Part shown: positions 1-10,995 of the stretch, piece by piece
How the letters are laid out: every line of letters begins with the position of its first letter
Numbering within the stretch: the stretch's first letter is position 1
Origin: Hyperoodon ampullatus
Lineage: Eukaryota; Chordata; Mammalia; Artiodactyla; Ziphiidae
Assembly: GCA_949752795.1 (NCBI GenBank)
Contig: OX457056.1
Span: 202,431,654-202,495,653 of the forward strand
DNA: 64,000 nt
Direction of reading: 5' to 3'
Translations under genes and position numbers: made by a program
The notes under the pieces: model-generated
Databases searched by the model: none
What the model saw: only the letters and a program-made list of their open reading frames with translations
What the model was told of the DNA's origin: nothing

Positions 1-149
1 TCCTTCTACACAAACACAACAGAGTGATGTAATGGCCCAGTAGAGATTTTTTTTCTCTTTTTCTTTCTAACTCTGGGCTCAAGAATTCAAATTTGCCCCT
101 GCTGTCAATTTACACCCTTGACAAAGAAACATATAGATAAGTCACTTAC

Positions 150-242
150 AGTCACTAAGCAGAGGAGAAGTTTCAGACATAAGCTCTTCAGACTTTCAGA
201 ACCTTCTGCACAAAGCAATGAATCCAAACTCTCCATCAAGTT
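150..242 (-). CDS. ARMH3: ARMH3 coding exon 6 (residues 139-169)
   Basis: This 93-nt phase 0-0 exon encodes 31 residues, starting [10 protein letters not shown] and ending LLLCLVT. The acceptor reads tttctcag just before 242 and the donor is gtaagtgac below 150. It is rich in Leu, as expected for a helical armadillo-like repeat. It is the last ARMH3 exon inside the window; the next exon would lie to the left of base 1. Confidence 0.92.
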
Positions 243-1005
243 CTGAGAAAGAGAACCATTAAGTATTAAACCATATCAAAGAACATCTCCACCATGTCTT
301 TGTCAAACTCTGGGTTATGTTATGTAGGGTAATGTGAATAAAATAAAATGAAGCAACCATATCATTCCCTGAGGTCTAGGCCTTGCAAGACTAGACATAA
401 AAAAGGAAGACTTCTAACTAAGTCTAGCTATTTTGGGAAAAATGCTTAGAACAACCGCACAGAAAAATAAAGAATTTACTATTCCAGCAAATGAATGTTT
501 GCAGCCTATCACCCTCATATAAACCTTCAGATTAGAATGAAATTTTTTAAAAGATTAATAACAGTTAAATAATATACAAATTAAAAACAATAAATAATAA
601 ACTAAATAAAATTAAATTCTATTAAATAAATAATAAACAAATGATTAAGTTAAAGGTTAATAATAATGGTTAAACAACCAGGTATGTTTCATTATTTGAT
701 AAAGAAAGCATATCACTTGATGCAGGCACACTGAACAAACAACAAAGAGATAACATCACTACTAGCTGTTCATTCAGCTAGCTGTTCACTACAGCTGGCC
801 ACATGCACTATCCAACAAAGCTAGCTCATATCCATCCCGGTCGATTCTACTAGACAATGTGATTAGAGTTTAACACTTGTACTAACAACCAACTGTTTTA
901 TCCAATGCAGTCAAAAGATGAAACCTTTAGATACTACAAGGAAGAAAAAAAGAAATATTTTACATTAAATAAAGGAGGAAAATGAATGGAGAATAAGGAG
1001 TTAGC
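243..1005. other. ARMH3 intron 5, AT-rich stretch
   Basis: Very AT-rich intronic DNA with runs of taaataa between 540 and 660. I see no exon, no clear repeat family and no RNA gene in it. Confidence 0.6.
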
Positions 1006-1375
1006 GGGACTTCCCTGGTGGTTCAGTGATAAAGAATCCACCTTACAATGCAGGGGACGCTGGTTTGATCCCTGGTCAGGGAACTAATATCTCACGTGCC
1101 ATGGGGCAACTAAGCCTGCACGCCACAACTACTGAGCTCTCGCACCTCAGTGAGAGAGCCTGCATGCCGCAAACTACAGAGCCCACGTGCTCTGGAGCCT
1201 GCGCACCACAACTAGAGAGAGAAAACCCGCAGGCCACAACTAGAGAGAAGCCTGTGCACCGCAATGAAAGATCCCACATGCTTCAATGAAGATCCCGTAT
1301 GCTGCAAGTAAGACCCGCCGCAGACAAAAATAAATTAAATAAATAAATAAATAAATAATAAATCTTTAAAAAAAA
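1006..1375 (+). mobile_element. CHR-type SINE, long form
   Basis: Begins gggacttccctggtggttcag, has the tRNA-like head, repeated ccacaactact-type body motifs and a (taaa)n tail ending in A-rich sequence. It is diverged from the young copies. No clean target-site duplication. Confidence 0.9.
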
Positions 1376-1424
1376 GGATTTAGTGTGCTGGAAGGTCAAG
1401 TGAAGGTTCAAAATAAGCTACTTC

Positions 1425-2500
1425 AGTTCAACTCAACAAATATGTAGCAAGAGTCTACTATATGCTACATATTGTGCTTTCAAAGAAAATAAGAAAAAAA
1501 TAAGACAATGACCCTTGCTCTCAAGGTGTTTTTAGTCTAATAGGAGAGAAAAACAAATGCACAGTTTTAATGGTTACTATGACAGTAATATATATGGAGG
1601 AAGGGAATTAGCTCAGAAGTTACCTATTCCAGGACTCCTCAGGGACAGGCTGTATTTTGAAAAATCAGTAGGAATTAATTAAAACTTGAGGAGGAAAGGA
1701 ACACTAGACAGGCATTAGCATGATCAAAGACACATGAAGAATGAAACGGCCCTGGACATGCAGTTGGAATATAGGCAGTTTGTTATTATAGAAGTATAAA
1801 GAGTGATGAGAGATGCAATTTGAGAAATAAATAGAAAGAAGATCACAAAAGTTTTATAAGGCTAATGAGGGAGTTTGGTCTTTATCCTTTTAGTGATAGG
1901 AAACTAATGAAAGGTTTTAACCAAGGAAGATTTGAGTGTTAAGTTACATCACTCTGCTGTCAGTGTGGATGACAGATTTAAAGATGGTAAGGCTGGAGAG
2001 AGGGAGACAAAAGAAGACTAACCTATCAATTTTCTGAGGTTGGTTGCCATGTCTTATTTGCCTCTGTATCCCCGATGCCTGGCACAGAGGAGCATAACAA
2101 ATGTTTGTCAAAAGAATGAAGGCATCACTGCAACAGTTCAGGGATAATGGGGACTTTGGCAGTAGGGGAAAAAAAGAAAAAACAGATCTGAGAAGTATGA
2201 GCTGAGGTAAAATTAGCTGAACATGGTGATAGTCTGGATATGAAAGATGAAGGATAGGAAAGAGTCAAGGGTGACTCTCAGGTTTTTGGCTTGGGGAACT
2301 GGGAAGACAGCTATCCCCATTCTGACACAGAATGAATGAGGAAGAACAGAAGTAGAGAAAATAATGAGTTCCATTTTGGATATGCCAAACAAGAGGTACT
2401 TAGGTATGTGTAAGTGGGTATATTCAGCAAGTGCTTAAAGAGAACAGGTCTGAGACTCAGGAGGAATTAAGGCTAAAGATAGAGACTTAGTAATCAGCAG
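1425..2500. repeat. Ancient L2 and unassigned old repeat fragments
   Basis: 1425-1560 matches the L2 3' end in reverse (aacaaatatgtagcaagagtctactatatg then ccttgctctcaaggtg). 2035-2125 matches it forward (gcctggcacagaggagcataacaaatgttt). 2230-2520 resembles an old repeat family also recognisable near 30250-30440, which I cannot name. No coding sequence. Confidence 0.55.
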
Positions 2501-2652
2501 TATATAGGCAGTAGTGAAAACTGTAAGAGTGAAAAAGATATCTGGGATTTTACCATATATACAGACAGAGAGAGACTGTAAAAGGCTAGAATTAAAAACT
2601 GACTCCAGGTACTAAATCTTTGTGTATTCCTAATTGCATATTCGTAACTTTT

Positions 2653-2992
2653 TTATTTTAATAAATTTATTTATTTTATTTATTTGTTTGTGGCTGTGTT
2701 GGGTCTTCGTTGCTGCACATGGGCTTTCTCTAGTTGCAGGGAGTGGGGACTACTCTTCATTGCAGTGCACGGGCTTCTCATTGCAGTGGCTTCTTTTGTT
2801 GTGGAGCACAAGCTCTAGGCATGCGGGCTCCAGTAGTTGTGGCTCACGGGCTCTAGAGCGCAGGCTCAGTAGTTGTGGTGCACAGGCTTAGTTGCTCCGC
2901 AGCATGTGGGATCTTCCTGGACCAGGGACCGAACCCGTGTCCCCTGCATTGGCAGGCAGATTCTTAACCACTGCGCCACCAGGGAAGTCCCA
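2653..2992 (-). mobile_element. CHR-type SINE, long form
   Basis: Reverse copy ending ccaccagggaagtccc with an A/T-rich tail at the left. It is flanked by a 16-bp target-site duplication at 2637-2652 and 2993-3008 with one mismatch, proving retrotransposition. Confidence 0.93.
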
Positions 2993-3023
2993 CATATTTG
3001 TAACTTTTAAAAATAAACTAATC

Positions 3024-3244
3024 GGGCTTCCCTGGTGGCGCAGTGGTTGAGAGTCCGCCTGCCGATGCAGGGGACACGGGTTCGTGCCCCGGTCTGGGAG
3101 GATCCCACATACCGCGGAGCGGCTGGGCCCGTCAGCCATGGCTGCTGGGCCTGCGCGTCCGGAGCCTGTGCTCCGCAACGGGAGAGGCCACAGCAGTGAG
3201 AGGCCCACGTAATGCAAAAATAAATAAATAAATAAAATAAAATA
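3024..3244 (+). mobile_element. CHR short-form SINE (CHRS-like)
   Basis: Starts gggcttccctggtggcgcag. The Pol III A box (tggcgcagtgg) and B box (gggttcgtgcc) are visible. The tail is (ataa)n. A perfect 13-bp target-site duplication, aaataaactaatc, lies at 3011-3023 and 3245-3257. Confidence 0.95.
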
Positions 3245-3344
3245 AAATAAACTAATCACTATAAGGATTCTTTGGCATACAGATTTCTTTATTTTAAATG
3301 TAGTGAATGAGAGAAGACAGGTTGTTCAAAGTTCATATTATGAA

Positions 3345-3492
3345 CAACATTCATTCAAGATAGTGACAAATACTGCAAATCAATATCTGATAAGGGACTT
3401 GTATCCAAAATATATAAAGAACTCTTATAACTCAACAATAAAAAGACAAATAATTCAATCTACGAACGGTCAAAGGATTTGAATAGACATTT

Positions 3493-3539
<47 letters not shown>

Positions 3540-3625
3540 TGCTGGGGTAAATGTAAAATGGTACTGCCACTTTGGAAAACAGTTTGGAATTTCCTCAAAA
3601 TGTTAAACATAGAATTACCATATGA
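3345..3625 (+). mobile_element. Old L1 fragment
   Basis: Contains the L1M-like text acttgtatccaaaatatata, aactcttataactcaaca and, after the CA repeat, actttggaaaacagtttgg. It is 5' and 3' truncated and split by a dinucleotide repeat. Confidence 0.75.
3495..3538. repeat. (AC)n microsatellite
   Basis: About 22 uninterrupted AC units inside an old L1 fragment. Likely length-polymorphic. Confidence 0.97.
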
Positions 3626-4069
3626 GAGACTTCCCAGGTGGTGCAGTGGTTAAGAATCCGCCTGCCAATGCAGGGGAGACAGGTTCAAGCCCTACTCCAG
3701 GAAGATCCCACATGCCGCAAAGCAACTAAGCCCGTGTGCCACAACTACTGAGCCTGTGCTCTAGAGCCCAGGAGCCACAACTACTGAGCCAGTGCTCTGG
3801 AGCCCGCAAGCCACAATTACTGAAGCCCGTGCGCCCTACAGCCCACGTGCTGCAACTACTGAGCCCATGAGCTGCAACTACTGAGCCCGTGTGCTGCAAC
3901 TACTGAAGCCTGCATGCCTAGAGCCCAAGCTCCACAACAAGAGAAGCCACTGCAATGAGAAGTTCGCACACTGCAATGAAGAGTAGCCCCTGCTCGCCGC
4001 AACTAGAGAAAGCCAGCGCACAGCAACAAAAACCCAATGCAGCCAAAAATAAATTAAAAAAAAAAAAAT
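3626..4069 (+). mobile_element. CHR-type SINE, long form with expanded body
   Basis: Head gagacttcccaggtggtgcag. The body carries extra copies of the ccacaactactgagcc motif, making it longer than its neighbours, and it ends in an A-run at ~4069. It lies only 115 bp from ARMH3 exon 5. Confidence 0.9.
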
Positions 4070-4183
4070 TCAATCATCTATGTCTGAGTCCAAATCTTCT
4101 AGTGCATCTAACTGTCTGCAGATGATCCATGAACAGCTGTCAGAAGCAGACATCCACAGGCACAACTACAGCTTATGTCTCAC

Positions 4184-4291
4184 CTTCATGCACAGCTCCG
4201 CCTTGTCAAAGCCCATCAGCATGTTGATAATGTCAAACCCAGAGGTAGACTTATTTTTTTGATGGACTCCTCGAATGAGTGCACACAAGGT
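4184..4291 (-). CDS. ARMH3: ARMH3 coding exon 5 (residues 103-138)
   Basis: This 108-nt phase 0-0 exon encodes 36 residues from [10 protein letters not shown] to AELCMK. The acceptor is tctctgcag and the donor gtgagacat. A lysine-rich loop (QKNKS) sits in the middle. There is no frame damage. Confidence 0.94.
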
Positions 4292-4754
4292 CTGCAGAGA
4301 TGAGAGAAAGAATTCTTTCTAGAAAGGAAGTCTCAAAATGCAAAGGGCATTGGATCAGTAGCCTCATACTGCAACCTCAGAACCTTCTCCTTACACAGCT
4401 GACATTCAACTGCTCTATTCTCTGAGCTCCAAAACACAGTCTGGGTCTTAATATGTGCAAAATCCAGAAATGAAAAGAGGAACAGCAACTGAAATTGTTG
4501 CCATCCTCTTTTTTTATTCTTTTCTGGCCATCCACTTTTTAAAAATTACACTGCAGACAAAGACTGGAAGGTGATATTCAAAAATAAGAAACAGTTCTTG
4601 AGTTTGAATCATGGGATTTGTGGAGCTTTCCTTTATTTAAAATTAGTTTTAGAATTTACATAATAGTTTTTCATTTTTAATAACTATAGAAGTCCCTGTA
4701 TGATAATAACCAATCAATTCAAATCTTAAAAATTCATTACAATCCCCATCCACT

Positions 4755-4990
4755 ACTTACTAGCTGTGTGAGCCTGGACAAATTAGTTAACTTTTCAGTG
4801 CCTCATTTTTCTCAGCTATAAAATGGGAATGATAATAGCATTAACCACATAGGGATGTTGTGATGGCTACGTGAATTAATACTGTAAGACACTTAGAATA
4901 GTCCCTGGAACTTAGTTAAAATTCCTGGAATAGTGCCTGGAACTTAACTTTGTTACAGCTCAATAAATATCAGGTATTATAATAATGTAC
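4755..4990 (+). repeat. MIR SINE
   Basis: Recognisable MIR core: agctgtgtgagcctggacaa, cctcatttttctcagc, ataaaatgggaatgataata and the 3' end ctcaataaatatcagg. There appears to be an internal duplication of the tcctggaatagtgcctggaactta stretch near 4905-4950. Confidence 0.8.
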
Positions 4991-5464
4991 TATATTTTTA
5001 TGGGTCACCAAGTGGTTAATGTCAATTTATTTTCACTGGACTAAAATCAGTTTATAATTCATGCCCCCACAGTGAGCCACTGTAATTACAGGAAGTACAA
5101 TTTCCAACTTTCATTTCAACTTTCAATTAATGAGTCACTACAACTGTGATGCTCGAAATGTAGAATTTACTGTCCAAGGGTTAACAAAGCTACAGGATAA
5201 ACATGGTCCTTCTTTCTGGGGCATCAGCTCAAGAGCTAATTTCTACATTTTACAGATGAGAAAACTGGGGCTCACAAAGTGATCTGCCCAACTTGTAAGT
5301 TAGAAACTTAAACCCAATCTACCAAAAGTTCCAACAAAATCCTTTATGCTGTCATCAGTTCTTCATATTCTAAGCTTGTCAATCACTACTCTAAATACTC
5401 AGCCCAATCTAGGCTACACTGGAGCTACTAGACTATAAACTCTATAAATTTTGCCCATCATCCA

Positions 5465-5580
5465 TTCAAAAAAATTTACTTCTAGAATGCTATTTGCCAG
5501 GCACTGTTCTACACACTAGGAACAAAGTATTGAATAATACTGTCTTTGCCCTCAAAAAGCCTATAATGTGTCCCACCAGC
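5465..5580 (-). repeat. L2 3' end fragment
   Basis: Reverse L2 signature: ccaggcactgttctacacac, then tgccctcaaaaagcc. Confidence 0.6.
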
Positions 5581-5685
5581 TCAATGCTTAGCATGTAACA
5601 GTAATTCAAGAAATAATGAATGTAGTTCAAGAATAATGAATCTTCCTCATGATCATGCCACTTAGCATTAAGAATAGTGATTCTT

Positions 5686-5887
5686 GGGGCTTCCCTGGTG
5701 GCGCAGTGGTTGAGAGTCCACCTGCCAATGCAGGGGACACGGGTTCATGCCCCGGTCCAGGAAGATTCCACGTGCCGCGGAGTGGCTAGGCCCGTGAGCC
5801 ATGGCCACAGAGCCTGCACGTCCAGAGCCTGTGCTCCACAACGTGAGAGGCCACAACAGTGAGAGGCCCGCGTACCGCAAACAAAAA
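5686..5887 (+). mobile_element. CHR short-form SINE
   Basis: Perfect 16-bp target-site duplication, aagaatagtgattctt, at 5670-5685 and 5888-5903. The head and B box are intact. Confidence 0.96.
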
Positions 5888-6417
5888 AAGAATAGTGATT
5901 CTTAATATGTTTAGAGTTACAGACCTTTTTGAGAATCTGACAAAAGCCCTCTCTCCAAAAAAAATGTGCATGTACACATAACGTACATTTACACATAAAA
6001 TATTACACATAACTTCAGGGAGTCAAGGACCTTCTGAAGCCTCACGTTAAGAAAATACTGTTTATTTAATTAAGAAAGTCTTCTGATTTTTGCTGTAGAC
6101 TAACCAACCTTGCCAGAGTTTCCTCTATCTCTCTTCCTGTCCTCAAGTAATAATAAAAATTCTGTCAAACAATCCGCCTTGGCATTAGATCAAATTATAC
6201 AAATGGACAAGATTACTACTATAGGCATCAATTTGTTTAACCAGGAAGATGGCTAAACAAACATGGCATAGATGTTTGATTACTTAAAGAAATAAAGAAA
6301 AAACAAAGAAAGCAAGCCTCATACTAAGGGTAGTTTTATGTTCCTCAAGTTCCAATAGATGTATTACAATTTCTTTCTCCTATTAAACAAGACTTCCCCA
6401 GTCTCCCAGCCTTGTAC

Positions 6418-6564
6418 CTGCAATGCATTGACCACTCGAATTGGATGCTCCTCTCCCAGAGCCTGGATGCAGTGTTGAAATAAGCAATTAATATTGTCCT
6501 TGATCTTCATTAACTCCTCACCATCAAGAGATTCCAGCTTGCCTTCTAGGTACTCTAAATTCAC
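6418..6564 (-). CDS. ARMH3: ARMH3 coding exon 4 (residues 54-102)
   Basis: This 147-nt phase 0-0 exon encodes 49 residues, starting [10 protein letters not shown] and ending PIRVVNALQ. The acceptor is cctcgttag and the donor gtacaagg, with a weaker +4 to +6 than its neighbours. It is the best-conserved stretch in the left half of the window. Confidence 0.95.
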
Positions 6565-6673
6565 CTAACGAGGAAACAATAAGGGCCTGAGTGCATTTTT
6601 ACTGCAGCACCTAGAACACATGTGAAGGCAATCTCAGTTACCAGGAAAATCCACAGGTGTCACCAAGTCTTAC

Positions 6674-6730
6674 CTTCATAAGGAAGAGCTCCTCCCAAAA
6701 TCGAGGACTGCACTTACTAGGGTCCTCTGT
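6674..6730 (-). CDS. ARMH3: ARMH3 coding exon 3 (residues 35-53)
   Basis: This 57-nt phase 0-0 exon encodes [19 protein letters not shown] (19 residues). The acceptor is ctggtttcag and the donor gtaagactt. It is separated from exon 4 by only 109 bp. Confidence 0.95.
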
Positions 6731-6960
6731 CTGAAACCAGAAGATAAGTATATTCAATATCCCCAGCTAACACCAAAGCATTAAGAACACATTTGAAAGG
6801 GTCACTACACATAATCAACCTTACCTTTCACAATTAACTTTGAAAATGCTTGGTCATTCCAAACAGCTATAATGAGGAACAAGTTTTGGGGGGTTTTTTC
6901 CCAAATGGAAGACATTGTGCATGGATATATATTCCCTGCACCAAAAGTTAAATGGCTCAA

Positions 6961-7175
6961 AGAACCTCCCTCAAATCTTTCTCTTCTTAGCAAGAAAAGA
7001 ACCTAGCCATCTGAATCAGTTAGTCATATTATGATACAGCCCCACTGTATTTGTATGGTACTCAGTTTTCAAAGCCCATTCACATACATGAAATACAATG
7101 GCCCAGTGAGCCAGGTAGGGTAGATATTATCATTATCCTCCTTTTAGGAAAGAGAGTCCACAAGACTTACACAAG
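6961..7175 (+). repeat. Intronic duplication, copy 1
   Basis: Aligns base by base with 8451-8666 at a constant offset of ~1490, including the unique-looking run cccattcacatacatgaaat. The 3' half resembles a reverse MIR. Confidence 0.9.
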
Positions 7176-7590
7176 TGCAAGAGCCAGAACCCAGATCATC
7201 TAAGTAATACTGCCATGATTTTTACAACATCCTGCTTCTACTTGCCCTTCCATATGCATTTAGTCCTCTGTACAGAGCCTGTAATATTCTCTTTTCTTAC
7301 TTCAAATTGGTCCATAATTAGCAAAATTATGGTGCTAAAATCCAAATTTTCTTAGCACTAATTTTCAAACAGAAATTCTAGGAAGTTAGAGGCTTCTGGT
7401 TAGTGAGTGAAATAAGAAAAAGAGAACCCTTACTTTACAGGAAAGCTAATGACATAAAACCAGTATGTCAATTACCTGCTATCACCTTACCTTAAATTGA
7501 CCTTTTAAAATTACTACCAAGAACTAATGTCTTCATTAGATAAGAACTTCTCATCAAATAAGAAAATATTACCCTAGGAATCTCCTCTGG

Positions 7591-7596
<6 letters not shown>

Positions 7597-7622
<26 letters not shown>

Positions 7623-7812
7623 TGGTACGCGGGCCTCTCACTGTTGTGGCCTCTCCCGTTGCGGAGCACAGGCTCCGGATGCGCAGGCTCAGCAGCCATG
7701 GCTCACGGGCCCAGCCGCTCCGCGGCATATGGGATCCTCCCAGACCGGGGCACGAACCCGTATCCCCTGCATCGGCAGGCGGACTCTCAACCACTGCGCC
7801 ACCAGGGAGGCC
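7597..7812 (-). mobile_element. CHR short-form SINE (twin of 13384-13575)
   Basis: Has a ~25-nt T-run (the poly-A tail in reverse) and a perfect 15-bp target-site duplication, ctcctctggcttttt, at 7582-7596 and 7813-7827. The body is identical to the reverse complement of the copy at 13384. Confidence 0.96.
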
Positions 7813-8244
7813 CTCCTCTGGCTTTTTAATTAAGAATGACATAAAGAAGCAACATTTCTGGCCTTCTAATAAGGTTCTCATTTAGTGAATTCTTTCTATC
7901 CCTTTCGCTCAAGTCCTGCTCCCCAACAGGGGCCACACATTGACCCTCACACTTCTGTAATATCATTTTGTTGTTTATGTATGAAACAGGGAATTCATGG
8001 AGCTGGTATTTCCCATGCTCAAAGCTCTCTCAAGCAGGAGTCATATGTATACCAAGCTTAGTACTTAACATAGAAAGAGCCCTAATAGGATCCTAATAAC
8101 CACTCATTTTCTCTGTATAGCCACCTATACTGCCCTGGGCAATTCTGTATTAACTGTCTGCATGTCAAACTTTGTCTCTAAGGCTTGCCAAGAATTAGAG
8201 TTTTACTTGATCAAATTATTTATCCAAGGCCATGTGGCAAAGTT

Positions 8245-8450
8245 GAACAAGGATGGACTCTGGAGTCAGACACTAGGGTTCAAATCACAGCTCTTTCACT
8301 TTCTAGCTGTGACTGCCAGTTTTCTCATTATCATGCTCTTTTACATGGCACATGTAAAAACATAGCCTTCTTGCAGCATTCTTGTCAGAATTAGAGCTAA
8401 TGTATTTGGTGATGCATTCAGAACAATGTCAGGCACATAGTAGGAACTCA
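8245..8450 (+). repeat. MIR SINE
   Basis: MIR-like: ggactctggagtcagacact, agggttcaaatcacagctct, then gtcaggcacatagtaggaac. It abuts the left border of the second copy of the intronic duplication. Confidence 0.75.
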
Positions 8451-8666
8451 AGAATCTCCCTCAAATTTTTCTGTTCTTAGCGAGAAGTGAACCTAGCCAT
8501 CTGAATCAATTAGTCATATTATGATGCATCCCCACTGTTATTTGTATGTTGCTCAGTTTTCAAAGCCCATTCACATACATGAAATACAATGGCCCAGTGA
8601 GCCAGGTAGGGTAGATATTATCATTATCCTCCTTCTAGGAAAGAGAGTCCACAAGATTTACACAAG
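8451..8666 (+). repeat. Intronic duplication, copy 2
   Basis: Second copy of the block at 6961-7175. It differs at roughly 12-15 positions and one indel. The sharp left border lies beside a MIR and the sharp right border follows acacaag. Confidence 0.9.
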
Positions 8667-9060
8667 ATATGGCTAACTCCTTTTACAAGTATTACACGTT
8701 TTAAATGTTTACATGTACTACTAATGACCAGGATTTCAGAAGTCAAGTACATCTGCAGGGTATCTAATCACTCTAACTTCCCTGATAGAGTACATTTTAC
8801 AACACAGGCTTGGACCATGGTCAATAAGCAGTTCTGAAGACCCAAAGAAATCCCCTAATCTAATTGCTAATAATTCCTCAGTCTTCTCATAGAATTGGAA
8901 GATGAGATAGTCTAACTAAGCAATTGTTTTGTCCACTAACAACTTGAGATGGAATATAATAGTGCATCTTTTTAAAATATCTGAATTAGATAGAATTCTA
9001 GGGCCAAAAGGAAATTCAAGGGACATGTAGGATAGAAAGGTCCTTATGTCATATCATAAG

Positions 9061-9190
9061 GGGACGTCCCTGACGGTCCGGTGGTTAAGACTCCACGTTT
9101 CAACTGCAGGGGGCACAGGTTCAATCCTTGGCCAGGGAACTAAGATCCCACATGCCACGAGGCACAGCCAAAAAAAAAAAAAAAAAAAAA
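9061..9190 (+). mobile_element. Truncated CHR-type SINE
   Basis: Head gggacgtccctgacggtccgg through ccacgaggcacagcc, then an A-run of about 19. This is the minimal tRNA-like version without the body repeats. Confidence 0.88.
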
Positions 9191-9474
9191 TCGTAAGGAA
9201 GAAAAGTCTTATAGATATCAAAAAAGAAGTTTCCTGAGCCTTCCTCCCTCCTTTCAATTGTTTTACCCAGCTCAAGGCTACAATCTATAAGAACAACATA
9301 ATAATAACACATGATCATAATTTCTACCATGAGAGAGCTCACCCTCACCCTTGTTCTCTCTCTTTCTCCCTCTGAAGAACTAGAAGGTAGCAGGCAGAGG
9401 TGAGGTTATTTCTCATTTTGGAACAAGAAACTAAGGAGTCAACCTGTGCCCAATGTCAGGGCTCCAGGCCTTAC

Positions 9475-9576
9475 CATGAAGATCTCATCATACATCAGCA
9501 CCACTTTTTCCTTCAGTGGTTTTTTGTAGGCTGAAGATTTCCTGAGCAAACCCCCTCGTTTCTCTACCTGTGCCAT
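9475..9576 (-). CDS. ARMH3: ARMH3 coding exon 2 with start codon (residues 1-34)
   Basis: The exon spans 9475-9587 with 11 nt of 5' UTR. ATG is at 9576-9574 in a good Kozak context (aaccATGg). It encodes [10 protein letters not shown] through YDEIFM, a Lys/Arg-rich N-terminus. The acceptor is ttttcacag and the donor gtaagg. This start is chosen because it opens the conserved protein and no upstream in-frame ATG occurs in the exon. Confidence 0.95.
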
Positions 9577-10218
9577 GGTTAGAGAACCTGTGAAAAGAAA
9601 GCCACAGTTAGTGCTAGAAATGCTCTCTAAGATGTTGGAGAATCTACTGAAATACCTCTCAATGGGAAATTTTTTAGGAAGAAGAAATGATAAACAACCA
9701 TGCTATAGATTTTGTGCATCTGTCCAACGCCCCCTTCTCTAACCAGGTAATTTCAAGGTTTAAATCATTACTTGGCTTACAGCACAACACATTTTACATC
9801 CTTAAAACATGCCAGTGGACAAGACTTAAAGAAGATGCAAAACCAAGCAGGAAAGTGTAACTAGCTCCATCTGTAATAGGTCTGGCCATATATCTGACGT
9901 TGATGGAAGGAAGGCTGCAAAGCACACGCTGCCCACAGACTGATGATGAAGTTAAATTTCAAGTATTGATTGAGCTTAGGACCATTAAGACAGGAAGTGT
10001 GCTGCAGACTGACGTGCTCCATTGATTTCCCCAAAGTAAGCAGGTCCTCCTCACTGCAAAGTACTTGCCCTTCACTGCCTCATAAATCACACTGCACTTG
10101 ACCATCTTCAGAAATTCCTCTGGAAAGAGACCCAAGGCAGAAAACAGCACTTAAAAGACCAAAAGTTAAATTTAATTTCAAAATAACCAAAAATAACAAT
10201 ATATTCCTTTCAAGTTTC

Positions 10219-10378
10219 TATTTTTAATATTTATTTATTTGGCTCCACTGGGTGTTAGTTGCAGCACACGGGATCTTCATTGCGGCATGCGGGATCTAGT
10301 TCCCTGACCAGGGATGGAACCCGGGCCCCTTACATTAGGAGCTCACAGTCTTAACCACTGGACCACCAGGGAAGTCCC
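10219..10378 (-). mobile_element. Short tRNA-type SINE (CHR-1-like)
   Basis: Reverse copy: tatttatttggctccactgg to ggaccaccagggaagtccc. It contains gatctagttccctgaccagg, typical of the older minimal form. Confidence 0.87.
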
Positions 10379-10904
10379 TCAAATTTAATTATACATATAT
10401 TTGTAACACTGTACTGCAGATCAAACTTCAGTGTATTTTTTTAAATCTATATAAAAGCAGTTCCATGAATCATGCTCAAATTTTCCCATCTTGCTTCAAG
10501 GAATTCTCAATTTTTTTCAAATGAGAACTTGAAATCCCACAGGTCTCCATGTGGATTTACACATATTCTCTCACTTCTCAGATTCTTTCTATTGTTGACA
10601 AAATTCCTCTCTTTCTCTTAAATCCTAGGCTCTAGTTGTGAAACTTAATCTCACCCAGTAGCAAATATGGATGGTAGTGAGGAGACTGATTTCACTTCCA
10701 GACAAATCCAAAGCAGCAGAAAATTAATTCTGTTCAATGATGTTTGGAAAATATATACTACCTTTCAAATCAAAATCAAAATTTTGTTTAAGGAAGAGAT
10801 GCATCCAATAGCATAAAAGACTGTATCTCAAACATCATCTATCTCTAATACATATAGCCAAAAAGGAGATTCACTTTTGAGCACTAAAAGCACAGAAAAT
10901 TTCA

Positions 10905-10995
10905 ACTGGATGTTAAGCATCCTTAGCACAGGGACTATATCTTACACTTTTTCCATAAGCACTTGGCTCATGGTAAATGCTCAGTGTATGCTTAT
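10905..10995 (+). repeat. L2 3' end fragment
   Basis: Reads agggactatatcttacactt, then gcacttggctcatggtaaat gctcagtg, similar to the L2 terminus. Confidence 0.6.

Larger units (their letters stand above)
4292..6417. other. ARMH3 intron 4
   Basis: Holds a forward MIR (4755-4990), a reverse MIR piece (5225-5320), a reverse L2 end (5465-5580) and one SINE (5686-5887). The remainder is unassigned intronic DNA. Confidence 0.7.
6731..9474. other. ARMH3 intron 2
   Basis: Contains a directly repeated ~215 bp block (6961-7175 and 8451-8666), a short SINE (7597-7812), a forward MIR (8245-8450) and a partial SINE (9061-9190). No extra exon is evident. Confidence 0.7.
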
